DNA from: JAJCYK01 sp965212195
Lineage (GTDB): Bacteria; Bacteroidota; Bacteroidia; Cytophagales; Cyclobacteriaceae
Direction: 5' to 3'
NCBI GenBank assembly: GCA_965212195.1
Contig: CBDBUW010000021.1
Coordinates: 62,001 to 126,000, forward strand
DNA length: 64,000 nucleotides
Under the pieces are notes generated by a model. It saw only the letters and a list, made by a program, of their open reading frames with translations, was not told the origin of the DNA and made no database searches. This document shows, piece by piece, positions 39,988 to 49,859 of the stretch (the first letter of the stretch is position 1; every line of letters starts with the position of its first letter). Made by a program: the position numbers and the translations under genes.

Positions 39988-42609
39988 ATGCAATCCATCA
40001 GTTGGCACGGTATTGAGGCAGGTGAGGCCGTGCAACACCTGCAGTCCTCCTGGAGGGGCCTGACCTCCGCGGATGCCCATAGGCGCCTGGCTTCCAACGG
40101 GCCCAATGTCATTCCCGAAATGCGGCCCCGCTCCTTTTTGAGGATGCTTTTATCGCAATTTGCTGATTTCATGATAATCGTGCTGTTACTGGCCGCCCTG
40201 GTTTCCGGATTTGTAGGCGAAGCAGCCGACACCATTGCCATTCTGGTTATTGTACTCTTTAACGGAATTGTTGGTGCCATTCAGGAATTTAGGGCTGATC
40301 GAGCGGTGGCCGCACTTCGAAGTATGGCTGCACCCGCAGCCATGGTCATACGTGATGACAAGTTAGTCTCAATAGACGCCTCCCAGCTGGTTCCCGGGGA
40401 TGTGATCACCCTGCAGACCGGAGATATAGTAGCAGCGGATGTAAGGCTGCTGGATGTGGAAGAGATACAGGCGGATGAGTCAGCCCTTACCGGTGAATCC
40501 CAGGCGGTAGATAAGCACAAGTCTAAATTGGAATCTCCGGATGTGCCTATAGGGGACCGTAAGAACCTGGCTTTTAAGAGTACCCTGATCACCAGGGGAC
40601 GGGGAAATGGGATAGTGGTAGCTACTGGTGTGAATACGGAGATAGGAAAAGTGGCAGAGCTATTAAGAAGAGAGCACGGCGTCCAGACACCCTTGCAAGT
40701 ACGATTGGCACGATTCGGCCGCAATCTGTCCTTTGCTATCCTTGGGATCTGCTTATTAGTTTTTATAGTAGGTTTATTACAGGGTCAACCTCTACTACTG
40801 ATGTTGCTAACTGGTGTTAGTCTGGCGGTGGCGGCCATTCCTGAGGCTTTGCCGGCGGTGGTAACAGTTTCGCTGGCACTGGGTGCCCGTCGGCTAGTCA
40901 GGAGCAACGCTTTGGTAAGGAACCTGCCGGCAGTAGAGACCTTGGGATCAGTCACTTATATATGTGCTGATAAAACCGGGACTCTGACCCGAAATAGAAT
41001 GACCGTAGAACAGATCTACGGAGATGGTGGCTGGCATAGCTCATTCCCAAAGCCCCCCGAAGATCCTACCTGGGGAGCCCTAGGAAAGAGTATGTCTCTG
41101 AACAATGATGTTACTGAAAAGGACGGTGCTCCTGCCGGTGAACCCACAGAGTTGGCATTATATGAGGCTGCACTCAATGCCGGATATGATCGGGAAGCGC
41201 TGGAACTGGAAACTCCCCGTATCACAGCTATACCCTTTGACAGTGAGCGTAAATTGATGACCACTCTCCATGAGGGTGACGGATTGGTTACTGCTTACAT
41301 AAAGGGGGCACCAGAAAAAGTATTGGAACGATGCACCAGCATTGTCACCGAAAGAGAGGACCAAATCTTTGATTTGGAATCCATTCTGGGAGAGGCAACT
41401 CGCATGGCCAATCAAGGTTATCGGGTGTTGGCCCTGGCCATGCGCCAGTTTCCCGGAAGACCCCGGCAAGTGCTGCCTGATGTGGTGGAGCGGGATCTTA
41501 CTTTCCTGGGACTAGCTGCGCTTATTGATCCCCTGAGGTCTGAAGTACCTCAAGCGGTAACAGATTGCCTCACTGCCGGCATAGCCCCAATCATGATAAC
41601 CGGCGACCATCCCGGAACAGCCACGGCCATAGCTAACCGGCTGGGGATCTTCGATGAGGAAATGGCCTTGCTGACCGGAAAACAACTAGCTGAGATGTCA
41701 GATGATCAACTTAGTGAGGTTGCCGCCTCCGTTAGGATTTATGCCAGGGTAGATCCGGAACAAAAATTGCGAATAGTTAAAGCCTTGCAGGCTAATGGTG
41801 AATTTGTAGCCATGACCGGTGATGGCGTTAATGATGCACCAGCACTTAAACGTGCCGACATAGGTGTAGCAATGGGTTTGAAGGGAACCGATGTAGCCAG
41901 GGAAGCTGCGGACATGGTGCTGCTTGATGATAATTTTGCCACCATTGTCAAAGCTATTAAGGCCGGACGCCGAATTTTTGATAATATCCGCAAATTCATA
42001 AAGGACACCATGAGTTCGAATTCTGGAGAAATATGGACCCTGTTGGTGGCCCCCTTTTTGGGATTGCCGATTCCATTATTGCCCATACACATCCTTTGGA
42101 TCAACCTACTCACCGATGGTTTACCAGGGCTGGCATTTGCTGCGGAACCAGCGGAACGAGATATTATGCACCGCCCCCCCCGTCCACCTCAAGAGAGTAT
42201 TTTCGAACATGGCATGTGGCAGCACATCATATGGGTGGGTATTTTTGTGGCTGCTTTGTCTATTGGTGCTATGGCCTGGGCAATTTCACGAGAAGTGGAC
42301 TACTGGCAGACCATAGTATTCACCGTATTGTCGGTATCACAGCTGTTCCATTCCATGGCTGTACGCAGTGAACGGAGTTCATTGTTTCAAATTGGTCTGT
42401 TTAGCAATGGTCCCATGTTGGGAGCAGTAACTTTGGCTCTTGCTCTGCAGATGAGTTTGGTTTATGTTCCCGTTATGAATACTATTTTTCATACCAAACC
42501 CTTGCCGGCATTCGACCTTTTGGTTTGCTTGCTAGTCTCTTCCTTGGTATTGGTGGCGGTTGAAATTGAAAAATGGCTGGTACGCAGGGGTGTTATTTAT
42601 AAGTCATAA
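39988..42609 (+). CDS. P-type calcium-transporting ATPase (type IIA)
   Basis: 873 aa, normal for the family. Cytoplasmic N-terminal cation-ATPase domain (residues 1-60), actuator domain with ALTGES, phosphorylation site CADKTGTLTRN with Asp328, nucleotide-binding KGAPEKVLERC, and hinge MTGDGVNDAPALKRADIGVA. The M4 motif AAIPEALPAVVT and the M5/M6 pattern are those of SERCA/PMR1-like Ca2+ or Mn2+ pumps rather than H+ or K+ pumps. It would export the cation from the cytoplasm. The 233 bp before it, 39755-39987, hold nothing recognisable. Confidence 0.93.
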   Translation: MQSISWHGIEAGEAVQHLQSSWRGLTSADAHRRLASNGPNVIPEMRPRSFLRMLLSQFADFMIIVLLLAALVSGFVGEAADTIAILVIVLFNGIVGAIQEFRADRAVAALRSMAAPAAMVIRDDKLVSIDASQLVPGDVITLQTGDIVAADVRLLDVEEIQADESALTGESQAVDKHKSKLESPDVPIGDRKNLAFKSTLITRGRGNGIVVATGVNTEIGKVAELLRREHGVQTPLQVRLARFGRNLSFAILGICLLVFIVGLLQGQPLLLMLLTGVSLAVAAIPEALPAVVTVSLALGARRLVRSNALVRNLPAVETLGSVTYICADKTGTLTRNRMTVEQIYGDGGWHSSFPKPPEDPTWGALGKSMSLNNDVTEKDGAPAGEPTELALYEAALNAGYDREALELETPRITAIPFDSERKLMTTLHEGDGLVTAYIKGAPEKVLERCTSIVTEREDQIFDLESILGEATRMANQGYRVLALAMRQFPGRPRQVLPDVVERDLTFLGLAALIDPLRSEVPQAVTDCLTAGIAPIMITGDHPGTATAIANRLGIFDEEMALLTGKQLAEMSDDQLSEVAASVRIYARVDPEQKLRIVKALQANGEFVAMTGDGVNDAPALKRADIGVAMGLKGTDVAREAADMVLLDDNFATIVKAIKAGRRIFDNIRKFIKDTMSSNSGEIWTLLVAPFLGLPIPLLPIHILWINLLTDGLPGLAFAAEPAERDIMHRPPRPPQESIFEHGMWQHIIWVGIFVAALSIGAMAWAISREVDYWQTIVFTVLSVSQLFHSMAVRSERSSLFQIGLFSNGPMLGAVTLALALQMSLVYVPVMNTIFHTKPLPAFDLLVCLLVSSLVLVAVEIEKWLVRRGVIYKS

Positions 42610-42630
42610 CCACTGAAGGTGATTTTGAAA

Positions 42631-42655
42631 GGGCGCAAGTCAAAGTCTTGCGCCC
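42631..42655. terminator. Hairpin between convergent genes
   Basis: GGGCGCAAG, 7-base loop, CTTGCGCCC: a perfect nine-pair stem between the ATPase and the RND permease stops. The T-runs on either side are weak, but the position suggests termination for both. Confidence 0.65.
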
Positions 42656-42694
42656 GAAGCTTTCTTGTTAACTGTTCGCTTATTTCAAGATTTG

Positions 42695-45600
42695 TTATTC
42701 AGAGTCTGAAGTTCTTGGTTCAGCTTTCGTTTTCTGAGGTGTTAGCCACTGGTACAAAACCGGCACTACAAATAGAGTCAGCAGGGTAGATGAGATCATA
42801 CCTCCAATGATGGTCCATCCCAAAGGCGACCACAATCCGGTTTGTGAAAGAGTCAGTGGCAAAAGTCCTACAATAGTGGTAGTGGTGGTCAGCACGATGG
42901 GGGTCAATCGGGTTTGAGCAGCTTTACGCAAAGCCTTAGCCAGAGTTAACCCCCGGGTCCTTAGTCGGTTGGCATAATCCACTAAAATTATGGAATTATT
43001 CACCACAATACCCATGAGGCTGATGAATCCCACAAAGGCAAAGAAAGAAAAAGACCAACCGGTAATGAAAAGCGCTACAAAGGAGCCGCTTATGGCCAGA
43101 GGTATAGCACTGAAAACGATCAAGGGTTGTTTTATGGACCGGAATTGTAGTACCAATACTGCGAAGATACCCACTAAAGCTGCCAGCAGTAATTTGCCCA
43201 GATCCCCAAAGGACTCCTGTTGATTTTCGTATTCACCACCAACGTGATATCGGTATCCTTGCGGGAAACTATACTGTTCCAGTTTATCCATAATTGCCAA
43301 CGTAATGGTAGTAGTTTCGTCGGGATTGTTGACGTCGGAGGTTACTGAGGTACTGCGATCCATATTATAGTGCAAGATCTCTGATACCGCCGGCTCGAAT
43401 TGCACGGCTGCCACTTGCTTCAATGGTATTTGATGTCCGGAATTGGTGGAAAAATATACTTTATCGAAATCATTGAGTGTGGGGTCTCTATCAAAGGGCA
43501 GTCGAACTACCAAGGGATACTCTTCACCGTTGCTTAAGGTAACCTGATCAACTTCCAATCCTGCCAGACTTGCCCGTACCGTAAGATCAATGGTTTGCAA
43601 GGGCAGCCCTAATAAACCAGTCTTGTCTTTGTTCACCTTTACACGTATGTCGGTGTTATTGATTGCTAATGGATTGTCTACATTCCAGGTTCCCGGGGTG
43701 CCGGCAATGATCTGCTCTACGTCAACGGCCAATTGTTTCAATACCTCCAGGTCCTCGCCGATCAGCTTTATTTCAATAGGTGCTTCAAACGGAGGACCAT
43801 TTTTTAGTTCCCTGAAGGTGATGCGAGCACCGGGGTAATTTTGAAAGGTACTGCGAAGTGCTGATAGGGTGCTGTAAAATTCTTCAGGGTCCCACTCCTG
43901 AAAGTTTACCAGAAACTGTCCATGGCTTTTGCGGTAATTTTCCGGCAACCGATTGTAGTATATCTGAGGATTGCCGTGACCCACATTGGCGGCATAGTTT
44001 TTCACGAAGACCGTGGTATCCAGAACCTGGCTAACAAAATCCGCCGCTCGGTTAGTCGCGTCCAGGTTGGTGCCTTCAGGAGTATCTATTTCTACCAACA
44101 ATACCGGTTTATCCGCGGTAGGAAAGAAGGACACTCCTACCAAAGGGAAGAGCATAACACTGCCCAGGAAAATGGCACCAGCAATAACCATCACCCATAT
44201 TGGTTTGGACAAACTCCAGTCCAAAGCCGGCCGGTACATCTTTTTAGTAATTAAGAACAGAACTTTTTCCGCAATTCCTGAATGATGTGCCTTAGTACTG
44301 GACAGTACACTGGTGGAGAGGATTGGCGAAAAAATCAGCGCCAGGATCAATGAAAAGGACAATACCAAGATTACTGTCACCGGCAGTGAGCGCAAGTATT
44401 CTCCGGGTCCGCTTTGCATAAAGGCCAAAGGAGCAAAGGCCAGTACGGTAGTGACGGTGGAGCTGACAATGGCGTATCCCACTTCCGCAGTGCCTTTGAT
44501 AGCCGCCTGGGTCAGGCTTAAACCTTGCTTGCGGAAACGCACAATATTCTCCATGACCACAATACCGTTGTCCACCAACAGGCCTAAAGCGATCACCAAG
44601 GCGGCAATGGATATTTGTTGCAAGGCGTATCCGGAGAAATCCAAAGCGCCGATGGCCATCATAATGGCAATAGGGATCACCGTCATGATCACCAATGAAG
44701 GCCTGAATCCCAGGAATAAAAATATGACCAGACCAACTAAAAGGATTCCTTGAATCAAATTTGAAAAGAAGCCCGATATGCGGTTTTGTACGGCTGGTGC
44801 TTGCTCAAAGGCTGTCGCCAGGTCGACATTGCCGGGAAGGATCGATTCGAAATCCGCTACCGTTTGTTGTAGATCTTTTTCCAATTGCATAATGTTTTCT
44901 CCTGCTTCCTGAGTCACTGTTACAAAAACCGCTCTCTTGCCATTAAATCGGCCCAGCCATCGTTGATCCTCATAGTCAAGGCCCACCTGGGCAATATCTC
45001 TTAGATAAACCAGGGAACCCTGGTATGCGGCCACCACGGTCTCTTCGACCTCCGAGAGGTCCTTAAAGCCTCCGGTCGATTTTATGGTGAACGAACGTGA
45101 GCCGCTCTTAACATCACCACCGGGAATGTTCACGTTGTTCCCGGAAAGCGTTGCAATAACCTGCTGAATAGAGATATTCTGCTGGGCCATTTTTTGGAAA
45201 TCAAGGGAGATCCTTACTTCCTCCTCGGGTATGGCGTGCAGTTCAGCCTTATTAATCCCGGGGATGCGTTCAAGAGCTATTTCCAGATCTTCACCCAGAT
45301 CCCTTAGTTCGGCGTATGAGGCATCTTCGGAAACCAGAGCATATTGCTGGATGACGGTCTGCTCGATAGGGGCGAACTGGTTAACCTCAATACTGAATAT
45401 CTCCTGGGGAAGATCAGGTTTTACTGCGTTTACTTCGGAGAGTACATCGTCGTATTTCTCATCATAATCTATACCGAATTCCGCTTCCACGGTGATGATG
45501 GCCAAGCCATCGCGTATCTCGGAGTTGATTTCCACAATTTCATCTATTTCGTCCAGGGCTTCTTCCAGGGGGTCTACCACCAACTCTTCCATGTCCTGTG

Positions 45601-45766
45601 GTCCGGTTCCGGGATATACCACCACTACTGTATAGATGGGAAAATCAGTATTGGGATCTTCAGAACGTGGCATAGTGATCATAGCGTTGACGCCGATCAA
45701 TAGTCCTAGCAGTACCAATACAAATATGAAGGGGCGATTCTTTATGGCTATTTCAGGCAATTTCAT
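42695..45766 (-). CDS. RND-family efflux transporter permease
   Basis: 1023 aa, AcrB/MexB-type hydrophobe/amphiphile efflux layout: twelve helices in two halves with two large periplasmic domains. Start LPEIAIKNRPFIFVLVLLGL; helix 4 carries GLLVDNGIVVMENIVRFR with the conserved acidic proton-relay residue; the C-terminal half repeats with SLMGIVVNNSIILVDYA. The motif MPRSEDP after helix 1 is common in heavy-metal- or drug-type RND pumps of Bacteroidota. It is the last gene of the TetR-TolC-adaptor-permease operon, 21 bp after the adaptor. Substrate not predictable. Confidence 0.93.
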   Translation of the reverse strand: MKLPEIAIKNRPFIFVLVLLGLLIGVNAMITMPRSEDPNTDFPIYTVVVVYPGTGPQDMEELVVDPLEEALDEIDEIVEINSEIRDGLAIITVEAEFGIDYDEKYDDVLSEVNAVKPDLPQEIFSIEVNQFAPIEQTVIQQYALVSEDASYAELRDLGEDLEIALERIPGINKAELHAIPEEEVRISLDFQKMAQQNISIQQVIATLSGNNVNIPGGDVKSGSRSFTIKSTGGFKDLSEVEETVVAAYQGSLVYLRDIAQVGLDYEDQRWLGRFNGKRAVFVTVTQEAGENIMQLEKDLQQTVADFESILPGNVDLATAFEQAPAVQNRISGFFSNLIQGILLVGLVIFLFLGFRPSLVIMTVIPIAIMMAIGALDFSGYALQQISIAALVIALGLLVDNGIVVMENIVRFRKQGLSLTQAAIKGTAEVGYAIVSSTVTTVLAFAPLAFMQSGPGEYLRSLPVTVILVLSFSLILALIFSPILSTSVLSSTKAHHSGIAEKVLFLITKKMYRPALDWSLSKPIWVMVIAGAIFLGSVMLFPLVGVSFFPTADKPVLLVEIDTPEGTNLDATNRAADFVSQVLDTTVFVKNYAANVGHGNPQIYYNRLPENYRKSHGQFLVNFQEWDPEEFYSTLSALRSTFQNYPGARITFRELKNGPPFEAPIEIKLIGEDLEVLKQLAVDVEQIIAGTPGTWNVDNPLAINNTDIRVKVNKDKTGLLGLPLQTIDLTVRASLAGLEVDQVTLSNGEEYPLVVRLPFDRDPTLNDFDKVYFSTNSGHQIPLKQVAAVQFEPAVSEILHYNMDRSTSVTSDVNNPDETTTITLAIMDKLEQYSFPQGYRYHVGGEYENQQESFGDLGKLLLAALVGIFAVLVLQFRSIKQPLIVFSAIPLAISGSFVALFITGWSFSFFAFVGFISLMGIVVNNSIILVDYANRLRTRGLTLAKALRKAAQTRLTPIVLTTTTTIVGLLPLTLSQTGLWSPLGWTIIGGMISSTLLTLFVVPVLYQWLTPQKTKAEPRTSDSE

Positions 45767-45787
45767 GACGTTGTGGTTTTGGAATGA

Positions 45788-46846
45788 TTATGGATGGGAT
45801 GAAATGGATTTTACGGTTTGACCATGCTTCAGGTAGGGGGCTCCTTCAGTTATGACATGGCTAAAAGGTGCTTGTTCCCGGGCCAGGACTGTAAAATAGT
45901 CAGCCCTGATATCATGGGGCTTAACCACCAGCAATTGGGCCTTTTGATCTTGCTGCTGGTAGGTAAATATTTTGGCACGTTCCTGATCACCTTCTACCAA
46001 AGCGTCCATGGAAATTTGATAATAGGGTTCCTGACTGGAAGGGAAGATCATGGCTTTTCCCACAAAGCCGTTTTTTAGGATACCGTTAGCACTATTGGCG
46101 GTCAATTCAACTTCAAAAGTTCCGGTTCGGGGATCAGCTGCTTCCGCTAGTTCACTAATACGGGCCCTGAAGGCTTGTTGAGGATAGGCATCAAAATATA
46201 GGTGTGCAGAGTCCTGCAGGGCCAATCGCACGATGTCCTTATCTGCCACCGCTACCCGTATTACATAACTGTTGCTATGATGGTTGCCTACAGTGAGGAT
46301 GGGCATGCCCGGATTGACCATTTCACCTTGTTCGGCGTGCCTTTTTAATACCTTACCGGTAAAGGGAGCCTTAATGCGGGCGTATTTTTGATTAAAGCTG
46401 ACGATACGCAGATCGGCTTGAGCCACCTGATGGACGGTCTGTAAATCTTGTAACTGCTCCAAGGTAGCTACACTGTCTCGGTATAGATTCTGGATGCGGG
46501 TCAGGTCACGTGACGCTTTGTCTACGGCGTTTTGAGCCTGGTTGACCTGGGCACTGATTTCTGCAAGATCTAAAGTGGCCAGTAGCTGACCTTTTTTGAT
46601 GGTTTGTCCCTCTTCGACATGGATTCGGCGTATGATACCTCCCAGTTTGAATGAAAGATTGGTTTCGGCTTTCGAAGCCAGTATGCCACTTACCTCAATG
46701 GGGATGGGTGTTTGCTTAATGCTGACCGCTTCTACCTTGACCCTAGCTACGGGCTGATCATTTTGGGAGGAAGTGTCCTGATATTGTGGGTTACAGCTGG
46801 TAATCACTAAGACTACCAGCAAATTGATGATGAATATGAATTTCAT
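45788..46846 (-). CDS. RND efflux periplasmic adaptor (membrane fusion) subunit
   Basis: 352 aa. Lipoprotein signal with cysteine in VLVITSCNPQ. Then the barrel-sandwich halves IRRIHVEEGQTIKKGQLLAT and IKAPFTGKVLKRHAEQGEMV separated by a helical hairpin (residues about 100-150), followed by the beta-barrel and membrane-proximal domains. Length is typical. It bridges the permease and the TolC-like channel encoded on either side, 19 bp from the TolC stop. Confidence 0.92.
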   Translation of the reverse strand: MKFIFIINLLVVLVITSCNPQYQDTSSQNDQPVARVKVEAVSIKQTPIPIEVSGILASKAETNLSFKLGGIIRRIHVEEGQTIKKGQLLATLDLAEISAQVNQAQNAVDKASRDLTRIQNLYRDSVATLEQLQDLQTVHQVAQADLRIVSFNQKYARIKAPFTGKVLKRHAEQGEMVNPGMPILTVGNHHSNSYVIRVAVADKDIVRLALQDSAHLYFDAYPQQAFRARISELAEAADPRTGTFEVELTANSANGILKNGFVGKAMIFPSSQEPYYQISMDALVEGDQERAKIFTYQQQDQKAQLLVVKPHDIRADYFTVLAREQAPFSHVITEGAPYLKHGQTVKSISSHP

Positions 46847-46865
46847 GATTTAGATATTTTTATGG

Positions 46866-48224
46866 TTATAGTGAAGCCATGCGCTCAAACTCCGCTTGGC
46901 GGATCAGTAGTTGGTATTTAGCAATGGTTAATGAAGTTTGTGAATTGGTATAAAGGGTACGAGCATCCAGGTACTCTACCAGCAATACCATGTCCTCCAG
47001 GTACTTTCGGGATATGATCTTAAAGTTGCTATTGGCACTGCGGGCGCCGGCTTGCTTAGATTGAAGATCGATCAGGGCCGCCTGAACATTCTGGTAAGCT
47101 TCTATTACCTGAACTTGAACTTGTTTTTGCAACTGTTCGTGTTGGGTTTCCAGCTGCTCTAGTTGTATGCGTGATTGCTGAATTTTGGAATTATTTTGCA
47201 AACCCGTAAAAATGGGAAACTCCAAACTCAACTGTATGAGTGCATAGTCTTGGGTGGAGCCCAGATCGTAACCGAATCCTTGATATCCGGCTTGTGCTCC
47301 TAATGAAAGTTTAGGTAGTTTCTTTCCTTTCTGTAAGTTGATCAGGTGATTTTGGGCCTGGATAGCATGTTGGATCTGTTGCAGTTCTTCCCGGCTAGCT
47401 AAGGCTTGAAGCTGGTATTCCTGGGATGGCTGAGCCAAGCCATTTTCTATCACCAGATCTTCGTCGATAATTATGTCTTCCTGCAGATCGCGGTTAAGCA
47501 GAAAGTTAAAATAACTGCGGGCTACTTGTTGGTCCTTTTCTGCTTGGGCCATCTGACTGTGCAGGTCACTAAGTTCAAATTGGGCGCGATATACCACGTC
47601 GATGGTAGCTTTATGGTTTTCTACCAATTTCTCATTGACCCTTAGCAATTCCTGCAGCAGCGTTTCCGTCTGTTGGAGAATTCGCAATAAACTTTCTGTT
47701 TGAAGGTACTGGTAGTAAGCTACCTTGATCTCCTTGATCAGTTCTGCCTGGTAAACTTGTCGTTTGGATTCTCTGACCGACACCAAAGACCGCTGAGCAC
47801 GCAGGTTATGATACAATTCCGAATTAAATAACGGTTGTCGGATCTGAATACGGGTGTCATGGAAATTGTCAGGTAGTAATTGTTCCTGTACATCTCCGAG
47901 ATCCGTGGGGAATCGTTGTGAATCCGTTAGGTCGTTAAGTGTGCTGTAAATAGGGTTCACCAGACTGCCCACAGGTATACTGATGTTTCTGCCTCCGGCA
48001 GCTTGGGTATAGGAAGCGTTAAAGGATATATTGGGCAGGAACATCCCTTTTGCTTGTCGTAGGGATTCCAAGCTGTTGGCTACTTCCAGGCTCTCTTGCT
48101 TAAGGGTTAAATTCTTTTCAATACCTTCCGCCAGGTATTGCTCCAGGATGGGGCTTGGTTGAGCTTGTAGGCCCTGAACTAACCCCAACATAAATAACAC
48201 CGATGATAATGTGAACGTTTTCAT
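46866..48224 (-). CDS. TolC-family outer-membrane channel
   Basis: 452 aa with the ATG at 48224; four further codons upstream are open. A signal peptide (TLSSVLFMLGLVQGLQA) leads into the outer-membrane efflux protein fold: two long repeats of helical hairpins (LEQYLAEGIEKNLTLKQESLEVANS; AQAGYQGFGYDLGS-type strands). It would form the outer-membrane duct of this tripartite pump. It is the first structural gene after tetR, with an operator-like site directly upstream of its start codon. Confidence 0.9.
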   Translation of the reverse strand: MKTFTLSSVLFMLGLVQGLQAQPSPILEQYLAEGIEKNLTLKQESLEVANSLESLRQAKGMFLPNISFNASYTQAAGGRNISIPVGSLVNPIYSTLNDLTDSQRFPTDLGDVQEQLLPDNFHDTRIQIRQPLFNSELYHNLRAQRSLVSVRESKRQVYQAELIKEIKVAYYQYLQTESLLRILQQTETLLQELLRVNEKLVENHKATIDVVYRAQFELSDLHSQMAQAEKDQQVARSYFNFLLNRDLQEDIIIDEDLVIENGLAQPSQEYQLQALASREELQQIQHAIQAQNHLINLQKGKKLPKLSLGAQAGYQGFGYDLGSTQDYALIQLSLEFPIFTGLQNNSKIQQSRIQLEQLETQHEQLQKQVQVQVIEAYQNVQAALIDLQSKQAGARSANSNFKIISRKYLEDMVLLVEYLDARTLYTNSQTSLTIAKYQLLIRQAEFERMASL

Positions 48225-48227
48225 TTT

Positions 48228-48244
48228 TATGAACACTGTTTAGT
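48228..48244 (-). promoter_or_regulatory. Operator-like site before the TolC gene
   Basis: On the minus strand ACTAAACAGTGTTCATA, which shares ACTAAAC and TGTTCA with the site at 48918-48934. It lies between tetR and tolC, four bases before the tolC start. Confidence 0.5.
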
Positions 48245-48261
48245 AAATGCGTAAAATTTTT

Positions 48262-48873
48262 TTAGACTTTCTCCAGTATATCGTTGAACATCTCTAATGA
48301 GCTATAAATCAGTTCCGTGCGCTCTTGCTCAATATATACCTTCATGCGATCACGGATCTTAAGTGAAACAATACCATGTACCGTGGACCAGATCAGGTGC
48401 GCCAGCACCTCCGGGTCACGTCCTTTAAAATACCCGGCGGATATACATTCATTAACTAGACCGCTCAATACGCTATGACTACGTTGTCCCAGCTCCCAGT
48501 GCTCCTGGGTTTCTTCCACGTCCATGGGAGCTCGAAGAATGAACATCAAATCGTAATACCCGGGATTCTCAAAAGCAAATTTAAAATAAATATGCCCTAA
48601 TTGGTGCAGGCGCTTCATAGGATCTTCCAGAGCTGGGACTTCCTGAAAGTACTTAAAGAACAGTTGAAAGGCTTCCTGGCTAATGGCATAGAATAACTCA
48701 TTCTTATCTTTGAAATACAGATATATGGTGGCCGGGCTGTATTCGATCTTTTCGGCGATACTGCGGATGCTGGTCTTTTCAAATCCAACTTCTGTAAACA
48801 GGTCGGCGGCGGTGCGCAAAATTAGCTGCTGCATTTCCTGTTTCTCTCTCTCTCGTCGTTCTGTGATGCCCAT
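48262..48873 (-). CDS. TetR-family regulator of the efflux operon
   Basis: 203 aa. N-terminal TetR DNA-binding domain: LILRTAADLFTEVGFEKTSI, RSIAEKIEYSPATIYLYFK with the helix-turn-helix, DKNELFYAIS. The C-terminal domain carries the TetR_C motif set of the WHG type (LGHIYFKFAFENPGYYDLMF, HLIWSTVHGIVSL). It precedes the TolC-adaptor-permease genes on the same strand by about 37 bp and very likely represses them and itself. Confidence 0.9.
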   Translation of the reverse strand: MGITERREREKQEMQQLILRTAADLFTEVGFEKTSIRSIAEKIEYSPATIYLYFKDKNELFYAISQEAFQLFFKYFQEVPALEDPMKRLHQLGHIYFKFAFENPGYYDLMFILRAPMDVEETQEHWELGQRSHSVLSGLVNECISAGYFKGRDPEVLAHLIWSTVHGIVSLKIRDRMKVYIEQERTELIYSSLEMFNDILEKV

Positions 48874-48917
48874 TTTGGTTTGCTTTAAACTGGTGCTATA
48901 ATATACGATGTTTTTTA

Positions 48918-48934
48918 ACTAAACGTTGTTCAGT
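48918..48934. promoter_or_regulatory. Operator-like palindrome upstream of the efflux tetR
   Basis: ACTAAAC-GTT-GTTCAGT, seven-base arms with one mismatch, 45 bp before the tetR start. It resembles the site before tolC, so the same repressor may bind both. Confidence 0.55.
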
Positions 48935-49042
48935 ATTCGATATTTTACATAAATATAGTGTATATAATTGATAATCAGATTGATAGAAACTTTCTTAACT
49001 AGAAGATACCGGTTGAGCACCTATAGTTCTACGCTGAATAGG

Positions 49043-49072
49043 CCTCAGAGTCCCCTACGGGTGACGCTGAGG
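49043..49072. repeat. CCTCAG stem-loop repeat, distant copy
   Basis: CCTCAGAGTC, 10-base loop, GACGCTGAGG: the same 30-bp geometry as at 8888 and 8954. The rest of 48935-49226 shows no gene or other structure. Confidence 0.65.
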
Positions 49073-49226
49073 GGGTATACAAGTTACTCGGAGGACGGGT
49101 GGTCAATTCGGGTGACTCATACCAGTGATTCAGGGGGGAACCTATTCAGTTAACTCTGAGAGTAACATGTTCTAAGGAGTTGTGGCCTGGAATCCTATTC
49201 CACGGAGGTATATTTTTTGCCTCCTG

Positions 49227-49478
49227 TCAATTATGCGGTAAGTATCTTCTCACAAATCGCTCGATGAAAGCGGGCCGCTTACAGCGATTGTTAATGTCTA
49301 TGTCTCTATTATAAGTATGATCTATGGATACCCCATCATATTCCTGGGTACCCCAGCAATTAGCGCAGACATACTGACTAGGCTTACCTCGTGTATTAAA
49401 TAAGGATCCCAGTAAGGCAATAATGGCTAATACTCCCATGATTAAAAGTTTAAAACCTATTTTGTACTGATTGGTCAA
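49227..49478 (-). CDS. Small membrane protein with CxxC motif
   Basis: 83 aa. One N-terminal membrane helix (FKLLIMGVLAIIALLGSLF) followed by a soluble tail of about 45 residues with YVCANCWGTQEYDG and a third cysteine in NNRCKRPAF. CANC plus the third cysteine might bind a metal, rubredoxin-like in flavour. The C-terminal part (FIERFVRRYLPHN) is basic. No family recognised; the gene stands alone on its strand. Confidence 0.65.
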   Translation of the reverse strand: MTNQYKIGFKLLIMGVLAIIALLGSLFNTRGKPSQYVCANCWGTQEYDGVSIDHTYNRDIDINNRCKRPAFIERFVRRYLPHN

Positions 49479-49669
49479 ATATTGTATGAATACTTACGAC
49501 AAACAGCATCAAATGGTTACCTAATACTCAGGAAAGATGGCTATTTGATACGCTGAACCCATGTGAATAGCCAATATGAAGAGCCTTGGGTATTTCATAT
49601 TGAGGGGAGAAATGGTTAGATTGTGTGCTTAGGTTTATTTTTAAACGTTACCAACTTTTTCAAACTACT

Positions 49670-49831
49670 ATGAAAGACCTGCAGGATCAAATCAAAGAAT
49701 TAGAAGCTACTTTAACCGGTGACATGATGCAGGATATGGAAATTAGAGATAAGATCCATAACCTTAAAATGAAATTAACCGGTACCAAGCCCATGGATTC
49801 GTCTATTGATTGTATCGGGTGCGGATCGTAA
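49670..49831 (+). CDS. 53-aa protein ending in CIGCGS
   Basis: ATG at 49670. The first 40 residues are a predicted coiled coil (KDLQDQIKELEATLTGD, EIRDKIHNLKMKLTG), followed by a short linker and the terminal SSIDCIGCGS with a CxxC pair. An upstream in-frame start at 49625 would add 15 residues. I associate short proteins with this helical-plus-CxGCG ending with Flavobacteriia. Possible metal or redox binding is inferred only. Confidence 0.6.
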   Translation: MKDLQDQIKELEATLTGDMMQDMEIRDKIHNLKMKLTGTKPMDSSIDCIGCGS

Positions 49832-49859
49832 TTCACGATTAGCAATTCGCAATTTACAA

